A stretch of DNA of 64,000 nt from Micavibrio sp. (GTDB taxonomy: Bacteria; Pseudomonadota; Alphaproteobacteria; Micavibrionales; Micavibrionaceae). The position numbers and the translations under genes were made by a program. Location: assembly GCA_030824965.1 (NCBI GenBank), contig JAPJQV010000003.1:62001-126000 (forward strand). Direction: 5' to 3'. The notes below the pieces were generated by a model. It made no database searches and had not been told where the DNA came from. It was given only the letters and a program-made list of their open reading frames with translations. Shown here piece by piece: positions 26,398 to 34,124 of this stretch (its first letter is position 1; each line of letters begins with the position of its first letter).

Positions 26398-27098
26398 AGA
26401 GTCTGATAAATCTTTTCAATCGCTTCTGCAGGGTCAGCAGCTTGCGTAATCGGCCTGCCGATCACTAAATGCGTAGCGCCTAAATCCAATGCTTCTTTGG
26501 GCGTCATAGTTCGTTTCTGGTCATTCGCGACAGATCCTTCCGGTCTTATTCCCGGCGTGATCAATACAAATTGACACCCGATTTCTTCGCGCAAAGTTTG
26601 AATTTCATGTGGTGAACAAACGACGCCTGCCAGCCCTGCTTCCTTGGTAAGCTTCGCCAGCCGCAAAACCTGGTTTTGAATGGGCGTTTCCTGGCCGACT
26701 AGTTTCAAACTTTCTTCATCGAAACTTGTCAACACCGTTACCGCTATCATTTTAGCGGGCCGCAAACCCAGACGCTCTGCCTCATCACTAGCCGCATGGG
26801 CCGCGCCCTTCATCATCTCAAACCCGCCGCCGGCGTGAACATTGAGATAATCCGGCTGTAGCTTCGCCAGCGCCCTGACCGATTTTGCCACCGTGGTCGG
26901 AATATCATGTAATTTCAGATCGAGAAAAAAAGGCAAGTCAGGAAAGGAATCACGGATTTTCGCAATACCTTGCGGGCCATGCGTATTGAAAAATTCCAGA
27001 CCAAGTTTCACGCCGGCTTTTGTCGATGCGATAATTTCGCATAATTTTTCGGCCGTAGATAAATCCTGCGTGTCGACGGCGCAAAAAATTCTTGGCAT
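26394..27098 (-). CDS. pyrF: Orotidine 5'-phosphate decarboxylase
   Basis: PyrF makes UMP, the last step of de novo pyrimidine synthesis. The 234-residue TIM barrel carries the active-site signature FLDLKLHDIPTTV (Asp-x-Lys-x2-Asp). VTPGIRPEGS and THLVIGRPITQA form the phosphate-binding loops. Its ATG overlaps the stop of the upstream lapA-like gene by 1 nt (TAATG), so translation is coupled. The two follow ihfB on the same strand. Confidence 0.96.
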   Translation of the reverse strand: MPRIFCAVDTQDLSTAEKLCEIIASTKAGVKLGLEFFNTHGPQGIAKIRDSFPDLPFFLDLKLHDIPTTVAKSVRALAKLQPDYLNVHAGGGFEMMKGAAHAASDEAERLGLRPAKMIAVTVLTSFDEESLKLVGQETPIQNQVLRLAKLTKEAGLAGVVCSPHEIQTLREEIGCQFVLITPGIRPEGSVANDQKRTMTPKEALDLGATHLVIGRPITQAADPAEAIEKIYQTL

Positions 27099-27484
27099 TA
27101 CAGTATCTCCGGCACGGCAATTCGCGGCATCGGCGCAGAAGATGGTGGCGACTGAATTTGCGCTTGTTTCAGAGCTGTTTGACGTTCTATTTCCATGCGC
27201 TGGAAATCCACCTGTTTTTCCAATGCCGAAATTTGCTTCTTAAGACTGCGGCGCTCGGCGCGAAGTTCGAGCGTGTTGCTCCATAAAATAAAACTTCCCC
27301 ACATAAAACCCAGAACACATGAAATAAAGATAATGAGCGGAACTGAAATCATCGTTGCCTCATGCATCGGCGACCATGTCAGATCTAAGCTTGCGTCACG
27401 GTTGGATAATGTCACGAAAAATAAAGCGGCCACGACCGGAACGGTAACTAAAGCCTTGATAAACAGAGCAAGAAATTTGGTCAT
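27098..27484 (-). CDS. LapA-domain (DUF1049) membrane protein
   Basis: The product is about 128 residues. It has two membrane segments (about 5-27 and 43-68 from the chosen start) and a C-terminal coiled coil (LELRAERRSLKKQISALEKQVDF). SNRDASLDLTWSP between the segments matches the lipopolysaccharide assembly protein A domain. I start it at 27484 because GGAGGT lies five bases before that ATG; an ATG 12 bp further upstream overlaps this ribosome site. The C-terminal 30 residues are low-complexity. In many proteobacteria a LapA-like gene lies between ihfB and pyrF, as here. Confidence 0.85.
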   Translation of the reverse strand: MTKFLALFIKALVTVPVVAALFFVTLSNRDASLDLTWSPMHEATMISVPLIIFISCVLGFMWGSFILWSNTLELRAERRSLKKQISALEKQVDFQRMEIERQTALKQAQIQSPPSSAPMPRIAVPEIL

Positions 27485-27506
27485 GCCGACCTCCATTCAA
27501 GAGAAA

Positions 27507-27791
27507 TTATTCGGAAACGTTTAAACGCTCACGTAGGCCTTTCCCGGTTTTAAAGAAAGGCAGCCTTTTGGCGTCGACGGAAACGCTTTCACCAGTACGC
27601 GGATTACGTCCTGTTCTGGCTTGGCGTTCTTTAACCGAAAACGCGCCGAAACCGCGAAGCTCTACCCGATCACCTTTGATCAGGGCGGCTGTTATTTCTT
27701 CGAAGACCGTATCGATGATGGTTTCGACATCCCGCAAATAAAGATGCGGATTTTTTTCTGCCAGAATTTGAATAAGCTCTGATCTTGTCAT
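27507..27791 (-). CDS. ihfB: Integration host factor subunit beta
   Basis: This 94-residue DNA-bending protein pairs with IhfA. It has the HU/IHF arm signature RVELRGFGAFSVKERQARTGRNPRTGE, visible as GFGAF and RNPRTG near residues 47-67. The N-terminal MTRSELIQILAEKNP is the typical IHF-beta opening and separates it from HU. It is the first gene of an ihfB-lapA-pyrF run on the minus strand. Confidence 0.95.
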   Translation of the reverse strand: MTRSELIQILAEKNPHLYLRDVETIIDTVFEEITAALIKGDRVELRGFGAFSVKERQARTGRNPRTGESVSVDAKRLPFFKTGKGLRERLNVSE

Positions 27792-27928
27792 TCCACTAAT
27801 TCCTGTTTCCCATTAGATTTTCGAACATGGCCCTAGAATATTTTCTATCCTGCCCTTATTTTTACTCCCTCGTCAAGTAATGCCCTGATAATGCTGGGAA
27901 TTTTAACAAAAAAATAGTTATGTAATCA

Positions 27929-30900
27929 TTATTGCGTAATGATTCCCTCAATCGCTTTTTCATCAAGCTCTTTTAAGTCTTCTTCATTGAGCGGATCGTC
28001 GATATTGGGCATCGCGCCGGCCGGAGCATTAAGTCGATCGAGATTATTCTGCCGCGCCGAAGAGCGTGATAAAGACCCGGCGGAGGTTTTAATAGCTGCC
28101 ACTTCATCTGCCGCTTTCGCTAATTCGTCATTCGCTTCGACTTTCATTTCTTCCGGATTTTCGATCGATGCATCAAGATCGACATTCAGTGACATGAAAT
28201 CGCGGTCCGGCAGACCGAAGGCGATCTTATATTTGCCACCCTTCACTGCCGGGAAAATGAAATAACCGTCGGAGTCGGTTTCAGTTTTTTCAATCTCTTT
28301 TCCATCTAGTACGCTGACCAGCCGCACGACTACCCCCTCAAGCCCTCGCTTGAGGTGCAAGAGATAACCGCTGATCTCGCTCATCTTGACGAACGGGAAA
28401 TCGATAACAGGTGTCGAGCCGCGCCTTGGGATTAAATCGCGATGATCGAATTTCGGCGCGAGATAAATGTCGGGGATGGATTCTGTCTGAACACTGATAC
28501 GGGCCGGCGCTTCACCCAGATTAGTCAAATAAGCAACACCCTCTTCATCCGTGCTTACTTTATCGGATCTTGTGCTGGATTTGAATTGAACACCTTTGAT
28601 GATGTCCTCGCCTTTATCAAATACGCCGTTATTATTATCATCAATAAAAGCACGCATTCCCATAGCCGCCAAGCCGCCGCTTCTTGGGTCCACAAGATGA
28701 TATTGATTATGCTGATCTGGCTGTAGCGCAAGCCTCAAGCCGACAAGAAAAGAATAGTTATTTTCGGTATCTGCGTTCACATCGAAATCCAGACCGTATT
28801 TATCGAAGTCCCGGCTTAAGCGCATATTGAGATTTTTTTCTTTACTGTCAAAATAATGACGTCCTTCGACACGGATGCTTGTGCGGTCGGACAGGCTTTT
28901 CTGGGCACTGAATGTCAATTGCCGGTATTTCTCCGTGGCATCTTCGTCAAGATCGTAAATCAGAGCGCTTCGAAAACGTATATTATATAAAGTCGCCAAA
29001 GCGGCAATCTCACCTTCGAAATCATCGACCGTATCGCTTGTAGAAAAAGTTCTCACAAGATCATTACTGATGCTGATACCTTTGAAATTGAAAGATGTTA
29101 CCTGCTCCACAATTGTATCATCTGCCCGCTCCTGAAAATCGCGTTGCTGAGCGCGAAGGGTAAGATTGAGTCTTCCAAATCTTCTATTTGCGCTTACCTC
29201 CGAGATGCTTTTGATGTCCTGATCATCGGCAAGAAAATTCTTATAGACAGTATGGGATGTTCCGAGATTAAAGCCCAATGGTCGCGCTGCTGCCGAGACA
29301 CCGTAAGCGCGACGTCCTTTATCGGCAACCAGCGCCTGCCCTTGTAAATTGATTGCCCCTATTGATGTCGCCGCAGAAAAAGCGGTACCCGAAGTTCTCT
29401 CTGTCTCGTCCCTGTCTTCTTCGTCTTCATTTATTTCGCTTGTAAACCGGCCAATATCGTTACTGATCGCGTCCTGTGGCCCGGAATACAAACTGGTTCC
29501 AAGCGTCAGGTTTTTGGTAAAGCCGTAAAAAATCTCTCCGCTCATGCCTGGAGTACGGTCATTCTTCGCCTCACTGTCCAAAGGCAGCAAATCCGCTTCC
29601 GGGGTTCCGGCAGCAAAACCATATTGCAGCTCGTCTTTTTTCAAAAGCCTTGGTCCGCGAGCGATCTCCCTTCGAATACTGGTTTTTTGTCCTTGGGGCC
29701 CATAAAGGATGATTTCAAAACTGTTAAAACCCGACGATAGATTGATGTTTTCAAAAAGATATCGTCCGTCCGGGCCTATCTGCTGGAAAGCGACAAAGGA
29801 TCCATTGCGGTAAAGTTCCGCATCCCAGCCCACAGGTCCATCACCATCAAGAATGAAGTCTTCGCCCGGATTTGCGTAGCGCGACCCTAATCGTGAATCT
29901 GAAGATATTTCTATACCGGCTCCTCGTTGCCCGCCTGCAAATAAAGGCACGCTCGGGAACGATACATCGCCGAATGAGATGCGCCCCGCTTTCAACGGCC
30001 CCAAGAGATTGTTTTGGTTATCGCGTTTCTGGAACGTCAGTCGGGAATTGGAGATTTCTGAAACGCCGTCATTCCCGTAACGTGCGCCGATCGCGTAATC
30101 AGCTTCGAATCCCGCTATATCCTGATTGCCTTGTAGACTTCCAAGCGCCTGCAATTTATTTCCTGACGCACTCTTTAACAAACCTCCGGTCGACGTGATG
30201 TACAAAGATGGAAACGAAAAATCGCGATATGGTGCCAAAACGGCATCCTTGGGCTGAACGACGTCATAGCGAAATGTTTTCATTTTCTTTTTTGCGCGTT
30301 CAAGCCTCGCCATTCTTTCTTGAAAAGGTAAATCCCCGCCTGTGTTAATATCAAGAATAAGATCATTCATGTTCATGCTGATCTTTACACCGAACCATTT
30401 CTCGAATGTTGAAGCCTTGATATAGATATCATCGTCGTGAACACTGACGTCACTCTCGGAAAGAGTGTCCTTTTCACCTTTTATCACCACCTCATTCGTA
30501 TCTAGATTGAGTTGAAATGTATTTTCTTCCCTGATGAAGAAACCTTCGGCTGTGCGATCTCCGGTATTGACCTCTATTGCGAAAGTTAAAAGCTGGCTTA
30601 CAGCGCCTAAAGGCACGAGAATATCATCATAGGAAGCGCCGGACGGCAGGATCAATGTCATGCCCTCCTCACGGACCATCCCGTTTATCGTTATGGCGGC
30701 GAGTACCTCGTCATCACCCGATAACTCGATGCGATTATTGGCCGGAACATTATTGGAAGCTGTGGGCTCTGCCGCCTGCAGTTCTTCCTCAGGCGCAATG
30801 TCCTGGTTTTCGGCGGCTATCGGTGATTCAGGCACAATCGGGCTTTCAGCGGCAAAGGCACCAAAGCCGCTGTACATCACTAGAATAAGACTCAAAGCAA

Positions 30901-30934
30901 CCACCTTAATCAAGGCGGTTGAAGCCGGTTTCAC
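27929..30934 (-). CDS. Outer-membrane usher-like protein of a DUF4402 fimbrial system
   Basis: This is a 1001-residue protein with a signal peptide (VVALSLILVMYSGFGAFA). The N-terminal 230 residues include a copper-amine-oxidase or usher NTD-like region. Then comes a long alternation of short amphipathic strands typical of a 24-strand usher barrel. ELYRNGSFVAFQQIGPDGRY and GFNSFEIILYGPQGQ around residues 380-420 match usher segments. Residues 770-900 contain two carboxypeptidase-regulatory or SdrD-B-like Ig folds (FIDDNNNGVFDKGED and TETDSDGYFIFPAVKGGKY). The tail is low-complexity and helical. It follows a PapD-type chaperone and two DUF4402 subunits, so it most likely exports fimbrial subunits through the outer membrane. 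Confidence 0.8.
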   Translation of the reverse strand: MKPASTALIKVVALSLILVMYSGFGAFAAESPIVPESPIAAENQDIAPEEELQAAEPTASNNVPANNRIELSGDDEVLAAITINGMVREEGMTLILPSGASYDDILVPLGAVSQLLTFAIEVNTGDRTAEGFFIREENTFQLNLDTNEVVIKGEKDTLSESDVSVHDDDIYIKASTFEKWFGVKISMNMNDLILDINTGGDLPFQERMARLERAKKKMKTFRYDVVQPKDAVLAPYRDFSFPSLYITSTGGLLKSASGNKLQALGSLQGNQDIAGFEADYAIGARYGNDGVSEISNSRLTFQKRDNQNNLLGPLKAGRISFGDVSFPSVPLFAGGQRGAGIEISSDSRLGSRYANPGEDFILDGDGPVGWDAELYRNGSFVAFQQIGPDGRYLFENINLSSGFNSFEIILYGPQGQKTSIRREIARGPRLLKKDELQYGFAAGTPEADLLPLDSEAKNDRTPGMSGEIFYGFTKNLTLGTSLYSGPQDAISNDIGRFTSEINEDEEDRDETERTSGTAFSAATSIGAINLQGQALVADKGRRAYGVSAAARPLGFNLGTSHTVYKNFLADDQDIKSISEVSANRRFGRLNLTLRAQQRDFQERADDTIVEQVTSFNFKGISISNDLVRTFSTSDTVDDFEGEIAALATLYNIRFRSALIYDLDEDATEKYRQLTFSAQKSLSDRTSIRVEGRHYFDSKEKNLNMRLSRDFDKYGLDFDVNADTENNYSFLVGLRLALQPDQHNQYHLVDPRSGGLAAMGMRAFIDDNNNGVFDKGEDIIKGVQFKSSTRSDKVSTDEEGVAYLTNLGEAPARISVQTESIPDIYLAPKFDHRDLIPRRGSTPVIDFPFVKMSEISGYLLHLKRGLEGVVVRLVSVLDGKEIEKTETDSDGYFIFPAVKGGKYKIAFGLPDRDFMSLNVDLDASIENPEEMKVEANDELAKAADEVAAIKTSAGSLSRSSARQNNLDRLNAPAGAMPNIDDPLNEEDLKELDEKAIEGIITQ

Positions 30935-30986
30935 TTACATTCAGTCTCCAAATAAGACGTTTAGTTTCGACATCGGACTTCGATAT

Positions 30987-31005
30987 CCTTCTTCAGCTAA
31001 GAAGG
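30987..31005 (-). promoter_or_regulatory. Hairpin between chaperone and usher genes
   Basis: CCTTCTT and AAGAAGG form a 7-bp stem with a 5-base loop in the 93-bp gap between the two genes. There is no U-run, so it is more likely an RNA-stability or pause element than a terminator. Confidence 0.35.
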
Positions 31006-31027
31006 GTGAAGCCTGATGATTCCCCGG

Positions 31028-31861
31028 TCAGGGAATGGCTAGGGTTGTTTCTCCGACAGGCGTAGGTTTGGTTTTTTCTCCTGTCATGAGACGCAGTTGA
31101 ACGGGTCCGCCCGATACGGCATCGGGAATCGTGACATCGAAGCTGTAATTACGCTTGTCTATTTCACGATAGATATAGGCTGTGCGGCGTTTTCCGATTT
31201 GTTTTCCGTTATACATTACTTCGATGTAAGCCGCGCCTTGACCATTGCCGCTTCTGATCAGGTCCATGCTGATTGTATAAGTATTCGGCGGTCGTCCTGC
31301 TTTTTTTGAAATTGCGATTTTCGGATCGACCCAGTTGACGGAAGTTTCAACATTTCCTTTTCTCAATGTCACCGGCATCATGACCGAATAGGCCAGAGGT
31401 ACGCTTGTTATCGCCTGTCCGCTGCCTGCGGAAAGACCTTGGGTTTCAGGTTTGCTTTGCTTCGTACTGTCTTCGAGGAAATAGATGTGGGAATGATAAT
31501 CACCGTCTGGCGTGTCGGCGGGTATTTTTGCCATGATCCGGATGGACTGCTTTTGCCCGGCAGGAACGGTAAATTGCCGCGGGAAAAATCGCAGCATTTT
31601 TTTTGCCGAATAGGGGAAACTGTCGACAGCCTGCGTGACGCCTTTTTCCAGCATAACGATATCCTTAACTCCGACCGAATAAGTACGATCAATATCGGAC
31701 ATATTTGTCACATTCATGACGACCACTTTGTTCTGCTCGTTCAGATTAACCCGTGTCGGGCTGACGAAAAGAACTTCGGCGGCAAAGCCGGACGTCGCCA
31801 GAGTAAAAAAAGCGAAAATCTGTACCCAGAAAAGCAATAAATAGTTTCTTTGTTTTTTCAT
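31028..31861 (-). CDS. Periplasmic fimbrial chaperone (PapD-like)
   Basis: From ATG 31861 the product is 277 residues with a signal peptide ending TSGFAA. I prefer this start to ATG 31894 because it gives a standard signal peptide and lies 16 bp after the subunit gene. The N-terminal domain has the chaperone pattern: PTRVNLNEQNKVVVMNVTNMSD and later FFPRQFTVPAGQKQSIRIMAKIP. It has strand-rich Ig-fold composition throughout. RSGNGQGAAYIEVMYNGKQIGKRR belongs to the second domain. It would cap DUF4402 subunits in the periplasm and deliver them to the usher encoded next. Confidence 0.85.
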   Translation of the reverse strand: MKKQRNYLLLFWVQIFAFFTLATSGFAAEVLFVSPTRVNLNEQNKVVVMNVTNMSDIDRTYSVGVKDIVMLEKGVTQAVDSFPYSAKKMLRFFPRQFTVPAGQKQSIRIMAKIPADTPDGDYHSHIYFLEDSTKQSKPETQGLSAGSGQAITSVPLAYSVMMPVTLRKGNVETSVNWVDPKIAISKKAGRPPNTYTISMDLIRSGNGQGAAYIEVMYNGKQIGKRRTAYIYREIDKRNYSFDVTIPDAVSGGPVQLRLMTGEKTKPTPVGETTLAIP

Positions 31862-31877
31862 GATCTGGCCTTTTCTT

Positions 31878-32456
31878 TTATTGAAATACTGCACTAAGAG
31901 TTAGGGATGATCCGCTGCCACCGGAACTGGTAAAAGAATTTTCCCCACTCAACGCGCCTTGGGAAATTTCAAGCTTACCGCCAAAAAAAAGTTTCGGATT
32001 GGGTGAATTGTCGAGATCGATAACCAATGCATCGGGCGAAGCGCCGCTTGCACCCCGGCAATTATTAGCGGCACCGGGCGGCAATCCTGTATCGAGCGAT
32101 ACTTCAATATTTGTAATAGGAATGGGCGGGCCGCCCGAACTACCCAGTGCGCCCGTTTCGTCGCATCTTATTTCGACCACTCCGGTTGATCCCGTGATGG
32201 AAATCTGTGCCGGTACAGCCCCGCCTTGATAATAAAGTCCGCCCCCCGTCAGGTTCACGGCTCCATTCGTGCCTAACGTCATTTCGCCGCTATGAATCGA
32301 AGCATATTCGATCAATCCGAAATTCATATTGGAGTCGACAGCCATTTGCACTGTCTGGGCAAAAGACGGGGGGATAAGGAGGAATAAAAAAATCGATCCC
32401 GGAAATATAAAAAACGTGCTTGTGATTCGGGCGAACATATATCCAGATATATTCAA
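31878..32456 (-). CDS. DUF4402 domain fimbrial subunit, minor
   Basis: This 192-residue protein has an N-terminal hydrophobic export signal ending in FAQ (FFIFPGSIFLFLLIPPSFAQ). An ATG 18 bp inside may be the true start. The mature part has the DUF4402 features: MNFGLIEYASIHSGEMTLGTNGAVNLTGGG near the start, a VEIRCDETGALG cysteine segment, a second Cys at NNCRGASG, and a C-terminal LTLSAVFQ strand. It resembles the subunit at 32566 but is less Ala-rich and probably less expressed, since a terminator stands between the two. A tip or adaptor role is inferred. Confidence 0.8.
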   Translation of the reverse strand: MNISGYMFARITSTFFIFPGSIFLFLLIPPSFAQTVQMAVDSNMNFGLIEYASIHSGEMTLGTNGAVNLTGGGLYYQGGAVPAQISITGSTGVVEIRCDETGALGSSGGPPIPITNIEVSLDTGLPPGAANNCRGASGASPDALVIDLDNSPNPKLFFGGKLEISQGALSGENSFTSSGGSGSSLTLSAVFQ

Positions 32457-32509
32457 TTTCGCCTGTAAAATATATGCTTATAGAAACTGGCTCTTACTTT
32501 ATACAAAAA

Positions 32510-32518
32510 TTATCCACA
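32510..32518 (+). promoter_or_regulatory. Perfect DnaA box in fimbrial operon gap
   Basis: TTATCCACA lies between the two DUF4402 genes, just past the terminator. It is a consensus DnaA box with no neighbours, so its role is doubtful. Confidence 0.3.
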
Positions 32519-32520
32519 TG

Positions 32521-32551
32521 AAAAAACCGCCGCTAAAAAAGCGGCGGTTTT
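32521..32551 (-). terminator. Rho-independent terminator after the major DUF4402 subunit
   Basis: On the minus strand AAAACCGCCGC pairs with GCGGCGGTTTT around a TTTTTTA loop and is followed by TTTTTTC. It lies 15 bp after the stop of the major subunit gene. It should reduce readthrough into the minor subunit, chaperone and usher genes, giving excess major subunit. Confidence 0.85.
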
Positions 32552-32565
32552 ATAATTATTGGGAA

Positions 32566-33162
32566 TTATTGATAGGTAACGGCGAGAGTAATCGTCGTAC
32601 CGCCTGTTCCGGTAGCGTAGACGCCATCCGTATCAAGAGCTGCAGCATCAAGGTCAAGAGAAGCGCCTATTAATATCGTATCATCGGTGGCTAGGTCCAT
32701 TGTTTCGGACGTTGTCGTAGAGTCGACGCAAGCTTCCGCGGAACCTGATGCCACGCCGATTGTTGCGTCAGCGCCTGCGATGACTTCGATGTCGACGATA
32801 TTAAGCGTGTTACCTGCACCGTCACCCATAGTTGCTGTTGCATCACAGGCAATATCGACATCGGATGCGCCATCACCGGCCACGGTTATAACACCGGCAG
32901 CTGGCGCTAAAGGCGTGGTGTCAAAAGTTACGCCCGTACCACCGGCAACAGTACCGTTCGTAGCGAGGGTGACCGTTCCGCTATTTGCGGCAAGATAATC
33001 GATCGTACCAAAGCTCATAACCGTCGCTTCGGTCAATTCAATCGCGGCGCGGCCTTGCGCGGTCGCATTGATTTCCAATTCTGTAGCATAGGCTGAAGCG
33101 ACAAACGCTCCAAGCGATAAACTTAATGTAGTGGCAAGCAGCAATTTCTTTGCGGTTCTCAT
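32566..33162 (-). CDS. DUF4402 domain fimbrial subunit, probable major pilin
   Basis: This 198-residue protein has a signal peptide (KKLLLATTLSLSLGAFVASAYA). Its Ala/Thr/Asp/Gly-rich mature part matches the DUF4402 plan. It opens with ELEINATAQGRAAIELTEAT and the MSFGTIDYLAANSGTVTL segment. Two cysteines lie at VDIACDATATMG and EACVDST, and the C-terminal strand ends TITLAVTYQ. AAAGGGA lies before the ATG. The extreme composition, the efficient terminator directly behind it and its first position in the operon fit an abundant structural subunit. Confidence 0.85.
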   Translation of the reverse strand: MRTAKKLLLATTLSLSLGAFVASAYATELEINATAQGRAAIELTEATVMSFGTIDYLAANSGTVTLATNGTVAGGTGVTFDTTPLAPAAGVITVAGDGASDVDIACDATATMGDGAGNTLNIVDIEVIAGADATIGVASGSAEACVDSTTTSETMDLATDDTILIGASLDLDAAALDTDGVYATGTGGTTITLAVTYQ

Positions 33163-33483
33163 AATAAATCCCTTTCTGAGGATGTGTGTTGCTAAAATAA
33201 TATTATCCGTTTGTCGTTAAGTACGGCTTAAATAAAGATCAAATTTTATCTTTATCCGAGCCTTTCCTCGTCTACACTTAACAAAAAGTTCCTAATGAAG
33301 TCTTAAATGCAGGAGGCGTGCCACATGCGCACCAATCGCTGAAAACGCTCTATTTTCAATGTTTTTTGAATGTATAACCCGCGTAAGAAAGCGACATAGG
33401 CCACAGTCGACTCCGGCAATCAACCTTATGGGAATATTTATAAAGGGTAAATGTTGCCGCCCGAGGGGAAAAATATCCCCGCT
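33163..33483. other. Intergenic region of 321 bp upstream of the fimbrial operon
   Basis: This AT-rich stretch must carry the promoter of the DUF4402 operon on the minus strand, but I cannot point to clear -35 and -10 hexamers. A GGGGA/TCCCC inverted repeat at about 33460-33480 lies just past the stop of the convergently placed gene at 33484. No open frame there looks real. Confidence 0.5.
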
Positions 33484-34095
33484 TTATTGCCCGAGCGTGT
33501 CGTCGATAACCGGGATATCTTCGATCAGAAGCGTTTCCTCAAGAATTTTGACATTTCCGTCGGGGGAAATATCGACATGCGCCTTAAACAGCGAATCCTT
33601 AAACATCATGTGGATGCCAAGCCGGTAAATTCCGCCCTCCGTACTTTCGAGCTGGATCGGGGCAACCAGTTTGCCGATCGCCTTGCGTGCCGCCGGAGGT
33701 GGCTCTTCGCGCCATTGAATGTCATCGACGCTTTCGACGATAATGAAGCGACCATGCCGGCCTCGAACGAAAGAAAAGAAAAACCGCGCATAATCGATAA
33801 CGGTTTTTTCATTCAGGGAAAGCGGCGCACTTTGGTTAAGGCTATATATAGGGGCATTGGTGAAATCTAAAATCGTCGACTTTCCACCTTGTATGACGAC
33901 GAAGCGCCGCGCAGGCGGCATGTTGCGGTGATCCGCTATATCGAAAAATCTTGAATTTTTATAAAAAGGCAGTTCGCGCGCCATGATAACCGTCGATGAC
34001 GGATCGAAAGCGCCGCCATCGAAATCCGGTGCCAGTCTTTCGACCAGATCTTTGGTTTCTGCCTTATCGAGCTTGACGTAGGAATCTTGAAACAT
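33484..34095 (-). CDS. Hypothetical protein (paralog of the gene at 14437)
   Basis: This is a 203-residue soluble protein with no signal peptide. It shares with the 14437 product the central pattern Y-x-RFF-x-F-VRG-x2-G-x-F-x-I-x-ES-x-DD (here about residues 101-126). It also shares an LPFY motif near residue 42 and a C-terminal strand-rich part ending in an acidic tail. Overall identity looks low but co-linear. Neither relative has a neighbour that reveals function. It is transcribed away from the fimbrial operon promoter region and 29 bp downstream of the AT-rich gene at 34125, on the same strand. Confidence 0.7.
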   Translation of the reverse strand: MFQDSYVKLDKAETKDLVERLAPDFDGGAFDPSSTVIMARELPFYKNSRFFDIADHRNMPPARRFVVIQGGKSTILDFTNAPIYSLNQSAPLSLNEKTVIDYARFFFSFVRGRHGRFIIVESVDDIQWREEPPPAARKAIGKLVAPIQLESTEGGIYRLGIHMMFKDSLFKAHVDISPDGNVKILEETLLIEDIPVIDDTLGQ

Positions 34096-34124
34096 AGGTT
34101 GCGATCATTTAAAAGAGTTGAGAT

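Noticed and set aside
33380..33440. Possible cyclic di-GMP riboswitch upstream of the fimbrial genes
   Set aside because: A GGCCACA/GGCAAUC-like string is present, but the conserved core of GEMM-I is absent and it is on the wrong strand for the operon.
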